Of a stretch of DNA of 64,000 bases, positions 42,748-49,657 are shown piece by piece. Both the position numbers and the translations under genes were made by a program. Position 1 is the first letter of the stretch; each line of letters opens with the position of its first letter. This stretch comes from Ruminiclostridium sp. Its GTDB lineage: Bacteria > Bacillota > Clostridia > Oscillospirales > Oscillospiraceae. The stretch covers positions 41,041-105,040 of the forward strand of contig JAFSFC010000006.1 of the NCBI GenBank assembly GCA_017435425.1, read 5' to 3'. Below the pieces are notes generated by a model. The model was not told where the DNA came from and ran no database searches. It worked only from the letters and a program-made list of their open reading frames with translations.

Positions 42748-43215
42748 TCATGTCGAATCATTATGCTTTATCACTGTTATGAAAAGAGATCCTTTCTTTA
42801 CTCGCCTTTTTGCATACTCCACCAGCTCCCGTGCGTTACTGGCAGGGTGCCACGCATAGGCGATGAGGTAGTCTACATGATCCACAACATAGCGGTTTAC
42901 TCTCACGATTGCGATCTTGCGCGGAACGCTTTCCATCCCTGGTGGATAGAATGTTCCGTCAAATCCATCTGGCGTTGAGATGGGCCGCTCTGCTGGATGG
43001 TACGGCAATGGCAAAATGAGCTTTACCTCTGGGTAGAAACGCTTTGCTTCTTTGACTGCTGACGCTGCAAGGCGGTCAAATCCGCCGTAGTGACCGACAA
43101 TAAATTCTGTGACGCCATATTCCAAAATGTGCTGCTCCACAGCCGCATACAATGCCGGATAAATCTCTTCTGAAGCCTCTCTGTGCCCGATGAAAAAACA
43201 GCTTTTCTTATCCAT
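42748..43215 (-). CDS. SLOG-fold protein (YpsA/DUF1273-like)
   Basis: A 155-aa Rossmann-like protein. It opens KSCFFIGHREASEEIYPAL and continues EFIVGHYGGFDRLAASAVKEAKR, the G-H-R and GGxxGxD pattern of the SLOG/DUF1273 group. That group is thought to bind nucleotides or nucleotide-derived signals. A third strand, VDHVDYLIAYAWHPASNARELVEYA, completes the fold. SLOG proteins recur in defence islands as sensors, but no partner effector is fused here. The ribosome site GGAGG sits one base after a 14-bp inverted repeat, so expression may be controlled at that site. Confidence 0.8.
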   Translation of the reverse strand: MDKKSCFFIGHREASEEIYPALYAAVEQHILEYGVTEFIVGHYGGFDRLAASAVKEAKRFYPEVKLILPLPYHPAERPISTPDGFDGTFYPPGMESVPRKIAIVRVNRYVVDHVDYLIAYAWHPASNARELVEYAKRRVKKGSLFITVIKHNDST

Positions 43216-43227
43216 CTTATGACCTCC

Positions 43228-43260
43228 AACCCTTTTGAGTTATATTAACTCAAAAGGGTT
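43228..43260. promoter_or_regulatory. Perfect 14-bp inverted repeat upstream of the SLOG gene
   Basis: Arms 43228-43241 and 43247-43260 (AACCCTTTTGAGTT and its complement) surround ATATT. It ends one base before the SLOG ribosome site. Before the nearby IS inserted, it lay midway between this gene and the divergent XRE gene at 44870, so it is a likely operator. Confidence 0.6.
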
Positions 43261-43284
43261 AATCTTTTCAAGAGGAACCGAGTA

Positions 43285-43293
43285 TCATCATCA
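43285..43293 (+). repeat. Target site duplication, left copy (TCATCATCA)
   Basis: Identical to 44842-44850 and directly abutting the left terminal inverted repeat of the insertion sequence. Confidence 0.85.
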
Positions 43294-44841
43294 CAGAGAT
43301 GAGCAAAACAAGGCTACCGTATAGGTCTTGAAGCAAGCCGAGGACAAGAGAGACGGAAAAATCGGAAAATTAGGCTACGGAAAAAGACGCAGCTCGAATC
43401 TGCGCCTGCAAGGATCAATATTCTGTTTGTCAGGCCGATCTTCGAAGTACCTTCTTGCTTCGGTAGGAGTGAGACGATTTGTTGAGTACGGCGGCATAGG
43501 CCACAGCCAAGGCCGAAATGTGAGCCAGAGTGTTCAGATTTGCCGCGCTCTGCCCATTACGGACCCAAAGCCGTTCCTGGCCAGTTTCTTTGAATCGGGA
43601 ATTGTAGCGTTCACATTCTGTACGCAGGGCGTAGGTTCTTTTGAAGCGCAGACACTCTCGGTCAATGGAGCGCCGGTAATCAGAAGGAATGGCCTTGTAT
43701 TTGGTGCAACCCCGGTTTTTCTTTCCGTTGTTCCAATTTTTGTGGTTACAAGGACAGACGGTTGTCTTAGACTGCCGGAAGGGACAGCAGAATTTCTGTC
43801 GGAGCCCACCATGTCCATCAGGAGTTTTTCCATCCTTGCTCATCGCCAGCCCAGCTTCGCAAATGGGATTGCCGACTGCCAATTTCTTTGGCTTTTTGGT
43901 GCTTCTGTTGTTCAGAGGGATCACGGCTTCTCCCTCATAAACATCTTTCACAGTGTTGTAGAGATCGCGCACATCATAACCTTTGTCCGCAAGAAAGGTA
44001 CACTCCCGGATGGGAAGGATCTGGTTGCTGGCAGAGAGGATATCTTTTGCGGGAGAAGCATCTGCCACATTTGCAGGGGTCGTCAGTTCATAAAGAGGCA
44101 GTCCGGAAATGCAGTCTATCAACACGTGGCTTTTGTAGCCCCAGTAAAACTCATAGCGGCGCTCATTGTGCTGATTGGAGGCGGAATGGACGCCCAAGGC
44201 GCAGTCCGCGTCACAGCGGGGATGGTTTTTCGGATCAAATTTATCCGCGGCAAAAGATTTCGAGTTATTCTGCCTGGTATTCGCCATAACTGGCGTAGAA
44301 TCCAGTCCGATAAAGGATGCGTCTACAACGCCCAGCTCATAGAGTTGCCGTACTAAGCCGGCCATGATAGTCTTCAACTCACCGTTGTTCAGTTGACGGA
44401 GAAAGCGGTCATATGTCCAGTAGGACGGCAGTGGTCTCATGATATCGAACCCGCAGTAATGGGCGATGATGCGGTTGTTCTCCAAATAGTCCATCAAGTC
44501 TGTGATGTACCCAAAGCCCTCGCATTTCATGACGAGAAAGGCACAGAGCATCGCTTCCTTTGGGAAGCCCCTGCGTCCGGTAGCTGCTCGGGGCAGTGTA
44601 AATTCCAGTGCCCCAAAGAGTTTGTCATAGAATGCAGCGGCACTCTGGGATGTGAACAGTGCCACATCCTGAATGATTTCCTGTCGGTAGATAGCGGCCA
44701 GCTCCTTTCGGTTTGGTTTTGTCTCAACTTAATTTTACCGCTTAGGAGCTCCGCTTTCTATACTATATGAGTGATTTCTGGTTTTAGCCATGGCTGGAAA
44801 CCATTGATATGACTTGCTTTTTTGAGTTTTGCTCATGGCTG
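43294..44841 (-). mobile_element. Complete 1548-bp insertion sequence with 16-bp TIRs
   Basis: The terminal repeats are CAGAGATGAGCAAAAC at 43294-43309 and, inverted, CAGCCATGAGCAAAAC at 44841-44826; 14 of 16 bases agree. Nine-base direct repeats flank both ends. The single transposase gene lies inside on the minus strand. The family resembles IS4/IS1182-type DDE elements, but the exact family is not assigned. Confidence 0.88.
43430..44665 (-). CDS. DDE transposase
   Basis: A 411-aa transposase with an intact reading frame. The probable catalytic triad is D122 (GLDSTPV), D227 (ADKGYD) and E352 (CERYNSRFKE). The N-terminal region, AATGRRGFPKEAMLCAFLVMK, and the following fold match IS4/IS1182-like enzymes. 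Cysteines near residues 290-315 (CCPFRQSKTTVCPC, then GCTKYKA) form the zinc-binding-like insert typical of this group. It has no frameshift or stop, so the element may still be active. Confidence 0.92.
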   Translation of the reverse strand: MALFTSQSAAAFYDKLFGALEFTLPRAATGRRGFPKEAMLCAFLVMKCEGFGYITDLMDYLENNRIIAHYCGFDIMRPLPSYWTYDRFLRQLNNGELKTIMAGLVRQLYELGVVDASFIGLDSTPVMANTRQNNSKSFAADKFDPKNHPRCDADCALGVHSASNQHNERRYEFYWGYKSHVLIDCISGLPLYELTTPANVADASPAKDILSASNQILPIRECTFLADKGYDVRDLYNTVKDVYEGEAVIPLNNRSTKKPKKLAVGNPICEAGLAMSKDGKTPDGHGGLRQKFCCPFRQSKTTVCPCNHKNWNNGKKNRGCTKYKAIPSDYRRSIDRECLRFKRTYALRTECERYNSRFKETGQERLWVRNGQSAANLNTLAHISALAVAYAAVLNKSSHSYRSKKVLRRSA

Positions 44842-44850
44842 TCATCATCA
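44842..44850 (+). repeat. Target site duplication, right copy (TCATCATCA)
   Basis: Second copy of the nine-base direct repeat that frames the IS; it lies 19 bases before the start codon of the XRE gene. Confidence 0.85.
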
Positions 44851-44869
44851 GTGAAAAGAGGTGATACCC

Positions 44870-45112
44870 ATGAACATCGGTGAAGCTGTTAAGGAGCGCA
44901 TCTTGGAACTGTGCAGCGAGCGCGATATTTCCATCAACAAGCTCTGTAGCATGAGCGGTGTGACCCAATCCACAGTCAACAACATCATCAGTGGTCGGAA
45001 CCGCAGCGCAACAGTTTCTACAATCAAGAAACTCTGCGATGGTCTGGGAATCACGATTGAAGACTTCTTCAATTCTGAACTATTCCGGAACTTAGAACAG
45101 GAAATTCAATAG
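44870..45112 (+). CDS. XRE-family transcriptional regulator
   Basis: An 80-aa Cro/CI-type protein. Its helix-turn-helix reads CSERDISINKLCSMSGVTQSTVNNIISGRN, followed by KKLCDGLGITIEDFF. The ATG at 44870 has AGAGGTG seven bases upstream; a GTG at 44861 would overlap that site and is rejected. The IS lies directly upstream, so its native promoter was probably separated from it. Joining the sequence across the target duplication places it divergent from the SLOG gene with a shared 14-bp palindrome between them. It may be the repressor acting at that palindrome. Confidence 0.85.
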   Translation: MNIGEAVKERILELCSERDISINKLCSMSGVTQSTVNNIISGRNRSATVSTIKKLCDGLGITIEDFFNSELFRNLEQEIQ

Positions 45113-45116
45113 AAAT

Positions 45117-45159
45117 AACCCGTCCGCATTCACACAGTGGTTATGAATGCAGACGGGTT
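45117..45159. terminator. Bidirectional terminator between XRE and DUF6061 genes
   Basis: Arms 45117-45132 and 45144-45159 pair except for one C-A mismatch, with a T-run on the right and A residues on the left. Confidence 0.8.
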
Positions 45160-45167
45160 TCTTTTCC

Positions 45168-45425
45168 TTAATTTGAGATTGAGTCCAAGGGAGTTTTCTT
45201 TGTCACAGCCCTTAGATATAGTTCTGGCTCACCACTCAAAACCAGTTCGGCATAGGCCAGCGGATCGTTGTAGATTAGCCAGTCCAGCTCCGACCGCTGG
45301 TACATACTGTTTGCCACCTCGTTCTCCACAGCAGTGCAGTCAATAGAGAGCAGCGCCCCGTCCTCCAGACGCAGCTCCACGCAGGCGGTGTCCAGGTTAA
45401 ACTCACAGGATAAAATCTTTCTCAT
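45168..45425 (-). CDS. DUF6061 family protein
   Basis: An 85-aa protein that I recognise as a family common in integrative elements of Clostridia. It starts RKILSCEFNLDTACVELRL and contains SIDCTAVENEVANS and SELDWLIYNDPLAYAELVL. Its function is unknown. The ATG at 45425 has a GGGAGGA ribosome site; the longer ORF running to 45719 has no start signal and is non-coding beyond this point. It forms part of the island backbone together with the ATPase, ribbon-helix-helix and integrase genes. Confidence 0.8.
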   Translation of the reverse strand: MRKILSCEFNLDTACVELRLEDGALLSIDCTAVENEVANSMYQRSELDWLIYNDPLAYAELVLSGEPELYLRAVTKKTPLDSISN

Positions 45426-45504
45426 ACTCGTTTCCTCCCAATACTTGAATTTAAGGTGATTTTCCGCAGCGGCGCAAAGGCGGTTTCGGTTGTTTTGGAC
45501 ATTA

Positions 45505-45569
45505 GCAAGCAATGCGTGTGGATAGCCACACACAAATCCGGCAAGCAATGCGAGTGTTAATACACACTC
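45505..45569 (+). repeat. Two 36-bp-spaced units: GCAAGCAATGC plus variable hairpin
   Basis: GCAAGCAATGC begins at 45505 and at 45541. Each copy is followed at once by a six-bp hairpin of different sequence: GTGTGG-ATAG-CCACAC (45516-45531) and GAGTGT-TAATAC-ACACTC (45552-45569). A conserved core with a structure kept but sequence changed is a sign of selected folding. Confidence 0.6.
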
Positions 45570-45805
45570 ACATTTCCTGCCGTCTGCTTGTTGAGGGCAG
45601 CGCCCCCAAGCCCCTTCTGAACACAGAATTTCATTCTGTGGCTGCGCGTTCTCCGAACGCTTTTTGCCCCTGTACCCGGTACCCTGTTTTGGGGCATAGG
45701 GTGTCGTGAAACGCGACATCCTTTGGTACTTTTAAGGTGCCCTAAAATGGGGTACCCTCCTGAGAGATGAGGTGGTAAAATACCACCCCCCCAGTTTTTT
45801 CCTTC

Positions 45806-45880
45806 CGCGACGGTGGCGACGGTCGCAACGATGCTGGGAGTACCCCTCAAAACACCGTCGCGACCGTTGCGAGCGTCGCG
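45806..45880. repeat. 25-bp GC-rich near-palindrome next to RepA-like ATPase gene
   Basis: Arms 45806-45830 and 45856-45880 match at 21 of 25 positions when inverted, around a 25-base loop. The arms are made of repeated GCGACGGT/GTCGCAACG elements. It ends two bases before the ATPase stop codon. It may be a terminator, a replication origin or a transfer-related hairpin. Confidence 0.5.
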
Positions 45881-45882
45881 CT

Positions 45883-47058
45883 TTACTCGATTACTTCAAA
45901 CGCGGGTGCTTCCACCACCATGTAGGTCAGCCGGATACGCCGTCCGGTGTGCTTGGTTTTGTTCTCGTACTTCACCTGATGTTCTTCCAACAGTCGGCTG
46001 ACATTCACATTCAGATGTTTGGTGAGCCGGTTTACCGCCATATCCGTTTGAATCGCCTGGGCCAGCTCGGTGGGACTGCCTTCCCATTCGCGGTTCTCGG
46101 AGGATACAATCTTTGCCACGGCTTCCAGCACCGGGTCTGGAGGCTGCTTCCAAAGCTCATTCTCCGCATGGTCAAGGCTCCAAACCAGGTTCTCCTGATC
46201 CTTGCTCAGATACAGCCGTTGATCCGGCTGGTCTCTGCCTACCACCTCCAAGGTGGCCCTGCTATCTGTCCGCTTTTCCTTCTGCATCAGGAGCGCCCCA
46301 TCCGCGCAGCCCAGCAAGCCCGTGGTGCCGGAAATCATTTCAAAGCTGTCTCCCGCAGGCTGTTTTCTGGTGTGGTGGACGATCAGGACGCAGACGCCAT
46401 ATCGGTCAGCAAATTGCTTCAGCTTGCCGATCACCTCATAGTCGCTGGAGTAGCTGTAACTGTCGCTCACTGCCTCACGGACTTTTTGCAGGGTATCCAC
46501 AATAATCAGCTTGGTATCACTGTGTTCCCGGACGAACTTTTCCAACTGTTCATCCAGGCCGCTGCCGAGCATCTTGGCGCTGGTAGCGAAGTGGAGGGAG
46601 CTTGTCCCCTCTACGCCAAACATACGGAACATCCGGCGTTGTAAACGGCTCTCGTCATCCTCCAACGCCAGGTAGAGGACAGTGCCCTGATGGGTCTTGT
46701 AGCCCCACAAATCCTGCCCGGTACTGACATGGTGGGCGATCTGCGCCACCAAGAAGGACTTGCCGATTTTGGGCGCTCCGGCAAGAATGTACGCTCCTAT
46801 GTAGAGCAGGTTCTCAATCACCGCAGACTTGCCCTGGAATACATTGTCCATCAGCTCGTCCAAGGTCACAGTATGGAGGTAGTCCGGGTCGCTCATGCGG
46901 CGCATTTTCCGGTAAAGTTCCTCCAAATCTCTTTCCGGGGAATTGCTTTTTTCGTCCGGGTCTGGTATAGTGGTCTTGGAATTTTGAGAGATTGACTGCC
47001 CATCATCTGCGCCAACAGATGAGCCCTGGGCGGTCATTTTCTTTTTATCATCGGTCAT
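45883..47058 (-). CDS. RepA-like AAA/RecA-fold ATPase
   Basis: A 391-aa hexameric-helicase-type ATPase resembling plasmid RepA. Walker A is LAGAPKIGKSFL, Walker B is KLIIVDTL and the sensor segment is VCVLIVHHTRK. The C-terminal 110 residues contain a winged-helix-like segment (SPTELAQAIQTDMAVNRLTKHL). In integrative elements such proteins probably help replication of the excised circle. The ATG at 47058 follows AGGAGG; a TTG slightly upstream is less likely. It overlaps the ribbon-helix-helix gene by 11 bases. Confidence 0.85.
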   Translation of the reverse strand: MTDDKKKMTAQGSSVGADDGQSISQNSKTTIPDPDEKSNSPERDLEELYRKMRRMSDPDYLHTVTLDELMDNVFQGKSAVIENLLYIGAYILAGAPKIGKSFLVAQIAHHVSTGQDLWGYKTHQGTVLYLALEDDESRLQRRMFRMFGVEGTSSLHFATSAKMLGSGLDEQLEKFVREHSDTKLIIVDTLQKVREAVSDSYSYSSDYEVIGKLKQFADRYGVCVLIVHHTRKQPAGDSFEMISGTTGLLGCADGALLMQKEKRTDSRATLEVVGRDQPDQRLYLSKDQENLVWSLDHAENELWKQPPDPVLEAVAKIVSSENREWEGSPTELAQAIQTDMAVNRLTKHLNVNVSRLLEEHQVKYENKTKHTGRRIRLTYMVVEAPAFEVIE

Positions 47059-47383
47059 AGGCAAAATCCTCCTGCATCCCGTTCATAATGGTGGCAATCA
47101 TCTGGATGGTGTCCAGCAGCTCATCGTTTACGCCCTGCCCGGATTCGATCCGGCGCAGTTCGTCCAGCACAGCGGCCAGCTGGTCCCGCAGCGCCTTATA
47201 GACCCTGGGATTTCCCTGGACTACCACATCCCGGCAGAGCAGCCGCCGGATGATATAATCCTGCTTGGTTAGGCCGGTGAGTTTGACCGCCGTTTCAATC
47301 TGGGCGTCCTCTTCCGGGGAAACCCGAAAGGCTACAGTCTTGTTCCTCCAACGGTTGTGCTTGTCCAAATTCTTTGCTGACAT
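47048..47383 (-). CDS. Ribbon-helix-helix, MobC-like mobilisation accessory protein
   Basis: A 111-aa protein with a ribbon-helix-helix start (TVAFRVSPEEDAQIETAVKLTGLTKQDYIIRRLL) and a C-terminal helix pair (YKALRDQLAAVLDELRRIESG), the layout of MobC-type relaxosome proteins. Such proteins bind near oriT and assist a relaxase. No relaxase is encoded in the window, so its function here may be different or vestigial. It is located between the integrase and the RepA-like ATPase on the same strand. Confidence 0.75.
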   Translation of the reverse strand: MSAKNLDKHNRWRNKTVAFRVSPEEDAQIETAVKLTGLTKQDYIIRRLLCRDVVVQGNPRVYKALRDQLAAVLDELRRIESGQGVNDELLDTIQMIATIMNGMQEDFAYDR

Positions 47384-47385
47384 TT

Positions 47386-48459
47386 TTAATTGCCCCTTTC
47401 CATGTTCAGTTTATCTGCCATTTCTGCTTGCTTGGACGGAAACAGGTGCGCATAGTTGTAAGTGATGTCGATGCTCTCGTGGCCTACCCGATCTGCGATG
47501 GCCGTGGCAGAGAACCCCATGTCGATCAGAAGTGAAACCGCGCTGTGACGAATATCGTGGATTCTGATACGCGGTACTCCCGCTTCTTTGGCTCCCCGGT
47601 CCATCTCCCGGTGGAGATAGCTCTTGGTGACGGTGAACATCCGGTCATCCGGCCCGATGCCGTAGAGCATCTTGATGTAATCCTGGATTTCCTCGGCCAG
47701 AAACTGCGGCATGGTGATGACCCGATTGCTCTTTTCGGTTTTGGGGGTGGTAATCAGATCCTCACCGTTCAGTCGCTGATAGGACTTGTTGATAGACACG
47801 GTGCGCTTCTCGAAATCAAAATCTGCTGGGGTCAGAGCCAGCAGCTCCCCCTCCCGAATACCGCACCAGTAGAGCATCTCAAAGGCGTAGAAGGAGAACG
47901 GCTTGTCCATCATCACCTCGGCAAATTTCAGATACTGCTCCTTGGTCCAGAACATCATCTCCCGGTTTTTCTTTTTGCCCATGCTGCCTGCCTTTTTGCA
48001 GGGATTCTCCCGGAGGTTGTAGTACCGAACCGCGTGGTTGAAGATGGCACTGAGCTGATTGTGGACCGTTTTCAGGTACACCGGTGAGTAGGGCTTGCCG
48101 TTCTCGTCCCTATGGTTCAGCATCTCGTTCTGCCAGGTAATGATCTGCTGAGCGGTGATGTTACACATTTTCAGCCTGCCGAAATAGGGCAGCAGCTTAG
48201 TACGGATGATGTGGTCCTTGGTGGCCCAAGTGTTTTCCTTGAGCCGGGTTTTCATATCCGCCGTGTAAAGGTCTACGAAGCTCTTAAAAGTCATATCCAG
48301 GTCGGCGCTGGTCTTGTTGAGCTGTTCGCGCTCCCAGGCCTGTGCCTCCCGTTTGGTCTTGAAGCCCCGCTTCTGGGTCTGCTTGCGCTCGCCGTTCCAG
48401 TCAGTATAGCGGTAGACCGCCCGCCAGGTGTTTGTCTTTTCTTCCTTATAGACTGCCAT
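47386..48459 (-). CDS. int: Tyrosine site-specific integrase of the island
   Basis: A 357-aa tyrosine recombinase. Order: an N-terminal AP2-like arm-binding domain (AVYKEEKTNTWRAVYRYTDW, residues 1-50), a SAM-like core-binding domain (about 60-160) and the catalytic domain. The catalytic residues R202 (GIREGELL), H301 and R304 (HDIRHS) and nucleophile Y336 (TYNYAHLF) are intact. It probably inserts the island at the guaA 3' end. The ATG at 48459 has AGGAGGG upstream. The arm-binding domain fits the paired GTTGCCA repeats near both island ends. Confidence 0.95.
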   Translation of the reverse strand: MAVYKEEKTNTWRAVYRYTDWNGERKQTQKRGFKTKREAQAWEREQLNKTSADLDMTFKSFVDLYTADMKTRLKENTWATKDHIIRTKLLPYFGRLKMCNITAQQIITWQNEMLNHRDENGKPYSPVYLKTVHNQLSAIFNHAVRYYNLRENPCKKAGSMGKKKNREMMFWTKEQYLKFAEVMMDKPFSFYAFEMLYWCGIREGELLALTPADFDFEKRTVSINKSYQRLNGEDLITTPKTEKSNRVITMPQFLAEEIQDYIKMLYGIGPDDRMFTVTKSYLHREMDRGAKEAGVPRIRIHDIRHSAVSLLIDMGFSATAIADRVGHESIDITYNYAHLFPSKQAEMADKLNMERGN

Positions 48460-48461
48460 GA

Positions 48462-48656
48462 TTAGCCCTCCTTTCCCGTCTTGCCGTAGCAAAACTTCTC
48501 CATGAAAAAGTTCCGATTGACCCGCCCGGAGATGGTCAGATAGCCCTTCTCACGGAGTTCGGCGTTGAGCTTGTGGATCACCTTGTAGGCGTGGGACTTG
48601 GAGATGCCCAGCTCCTGGGCCACTTCCTCCACACGCATAAAGTTTTGTGCCTGCAT
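48462..48656 (-). CDS. xis: Excisionase-like helix-turn-helix protein
   Basis: A 64-aa DNA-binding protein placed directly upstream of the integrase gene. It contains FMRVEEVAQELGISKSHAYKVIHKLNAELREKG, a MerR/excisionase-type helix-turn-helix, and then a short beta wing (GYLTISGRVNRNFF). Position and size suggest a recombination directionality factor, but regulation of int is equally possible. The gap to the integrase start is two bases. Confidence 0.8.
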   Translation of the reverse strand: MQAQNFMRVEEVAQELGISKSHAYKVIHKLNAELREKGYLTISGRVNRNFFMEKFCYGKTGKEG

Positions 48657-48795
48657 TGAAAATACCTTCCTTTCTTCGTTGATGGCTGCTGCGGCTGGAT
48701 ATTGTGTTCCATAAATGCCTCCTCACTTTCGTCCGCCACTTTTTTCCCGGATGTATAACCGGGGATTGCGGCAGTTCTTTTTTTATTTATTGATT

Positions 48796-48845
48796 CTAAG
48801 CTATTATGCTTAGTCCATTGTCATTATACTAAGCAAAATAGCTTA
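48796..48845. promoter_or_regulatory. Candidate XRE operators built on ACTAAGCA
   Basis: CTAAGC-TATTAT-GCTTAG (48796-48813) and TAAGC-AAAATA-GCTTA (48830-48845) are two palindromes of the same motif. A third ACTAAGCA half site (48904-48911) lies inside the promoter spacer of the XRE gene. Confidence 0.65.
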
Positions 48846-48895
48846 TGTCAATTGGAGCACGCAAAATGAATTAAATAAAATTGTTTAGGATTCTC

Positions 48896-48924
48896 TTGAC
48901 TTTACTAAGCATTTCTGCTACGCT
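48896..48924 (+). promoter_or_regulatory. Probable sigma-70-type promoter of the XRE gene
   Basis: TTGACT at 48896-48901 and TACGCT at 48919-48924 are separated by 17 bases. The spacer contains an ACTAAGCA copy, which suggests that the XRE protein represses its own promoter. Confidence 0.6.
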
Positions 48925-48959
48925 TTCCCTAAGAACAACCAACGATTGGAGTGGATGAT

Positions 48960-49448
48960 ATGGCGATTGGCGAACGGATTCACTTTTTCCGTCTCCTGCG
49001 GGGGATGACTCAGAAATATCTCGGCATGGCGCTGGGCTTCCCGGAGAAGTCCGCCGATGTGCGCCTGGCGCAGTACGAAACAGGATCAAGAACCCCCAAA
49101 GCGGACTTGACTGCCGCCCTGGCCCAGGTACTGGATGTCTCGCCCCATGCCCTCTCTGTCCCGGACATAGACTCCTATGTGGGGCTGATGCACACTCTGT
49201 TTACCCTGGAGGACAACTACGGGCTCAAGATCAGTGAGATGGATGGAGAAGTCTGCTTGAAGGTTGACGTGCGGAAGAGCAAGGACGCCGCACGTCTGCA
49301 TGAGATGCTCTGCTCCTGGCAACAGGCCGCCGCCATGTTGGAGGCTGGCGAAATCTCCAAAGAGGACTATGACAAGTGGCGCTACCACTATCCGGAGTTT
49401 GACAAAGCCCAGAACTATGTGAAGGTGCCGCCCCAGGACCTCTTTTGA
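48960..49448 (+). CDS. XRE-family phage-type repressor
   Basis: A 162-aa regulator with an N-terminal helix-turn-helix (GERIHFFRLLRGMTQKYLGMALGF then AQYETGSRTPKADLTAALAQVL) and an additional 90-residue domain containing EDNYGLKISEMDGEVCLKVDV and LEAGEISKEDYDKWRYHYPE. It is transcribed divergently from xis-int across palindromic operators, like a lysogeny-type control switch. The ATG at 48960 has GGAG at 48948-48951; an upstream GTG at 48951 overlaps that site. A terminator follows. Confidence 0.85.
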   Translation: MAIGERIHFFRLLRGMTQKYLGMALGFPEKSADVRLAQYETGSRTPKADLTAALAQVLDVSPHALSVPDIDSYVGLMHTLFTLEDNYGLKISEMDGEVCLKVDVRKSKDAARLHEMLCSWQQAAAMLEAGEISKEDYDKWRYHYPEFDKAQNYVKVPPQDLF

Positions 49449-49510
49449 CCCTCTCACTTGTAGGCCATGGGAGAGGCCGTTTGTTGCACAAAATAATAAT
49501 AAAAAGAAAA

Positions 49511-49548
49511 AGAGAGCTAACTGACTAATCAAAATCAGTTAGCTCTCT
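49511..49548 (+). terminator. Terminator after the XRE repressor
   Basis: A 14-bp stem (49511-49524 with 49535-49548), ten-base loop and CTTT tail. Confidence 0.85.
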
Positions 49549-49569
49549 CTTTATGAATAATGAAAAAAT

Positions 49570-49587
49570 GTTGCCAAATCGTTGCCA
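49570..49587 (+). repeat. Paired GTTGCCA direct repeats, candidate integrase arm site (right)
   Basis: GTTGCCA at 49570-49576 and 49581-49587, 11 bases apart, exactly as at 31527-31544. It lies about 60 bases inside the guaA junction. Confidence 0.7.
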
Positions 49588-49644
49588 CGGAGGGCTTTAA
49601 CCCCTCAAAAACCCAGTCATATCAGGCTTTTCCGGGCCTCTGAA

Positions 49645-49657
49645 ATTACTCCCACTC
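49645..49657. other. Candidate right attachment site at the guaA 3' end
   Basis: ATTACTCCCACTC covers the guaA stop and last codons. The guaA 3' end is a known integration site for tyrosine-integrase islands. A degenerate copy lies at 31413-31425. Confidence 0.6.

Larger units (their letters stand above)
45426..45882. other. Gene-free backbone segment rich in repeats
   Basis: These 457 bases contain no convincing gene, although overlapping frames are open. They hold two GCAAGCAATGC-hairpin units (45505-45569) and the GC-rich near-palindrome at 45806-45880. The segment follows the ATPase gene on the minus strand and could hold a replication, transfer or RNA element. Confidence 0.5.
48657..48959. 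other. Divergent control region between xis/int and the XRE repressor
   Basis: This 303-base gap holds no gene. It contains the ACTAAGCA operator repeats, a probable promoter for the rightward XRE gene, and A+T-rich sequence for the leftward promoter. Confidence 0.7.

Noticed and set aside
45505..45569. CRISPR array
   Set aside because: Only two repeat cores, hairpins within the spacer position, and no cas genes in the window.
45557..45850. Minus-strand ORF of 97 codons downstream of the RepA-like ATPase
   Set aside because: It overlaps the repeat-rich region, lacks a ribosome site and reads as low-information sequence; treated as non-coding.
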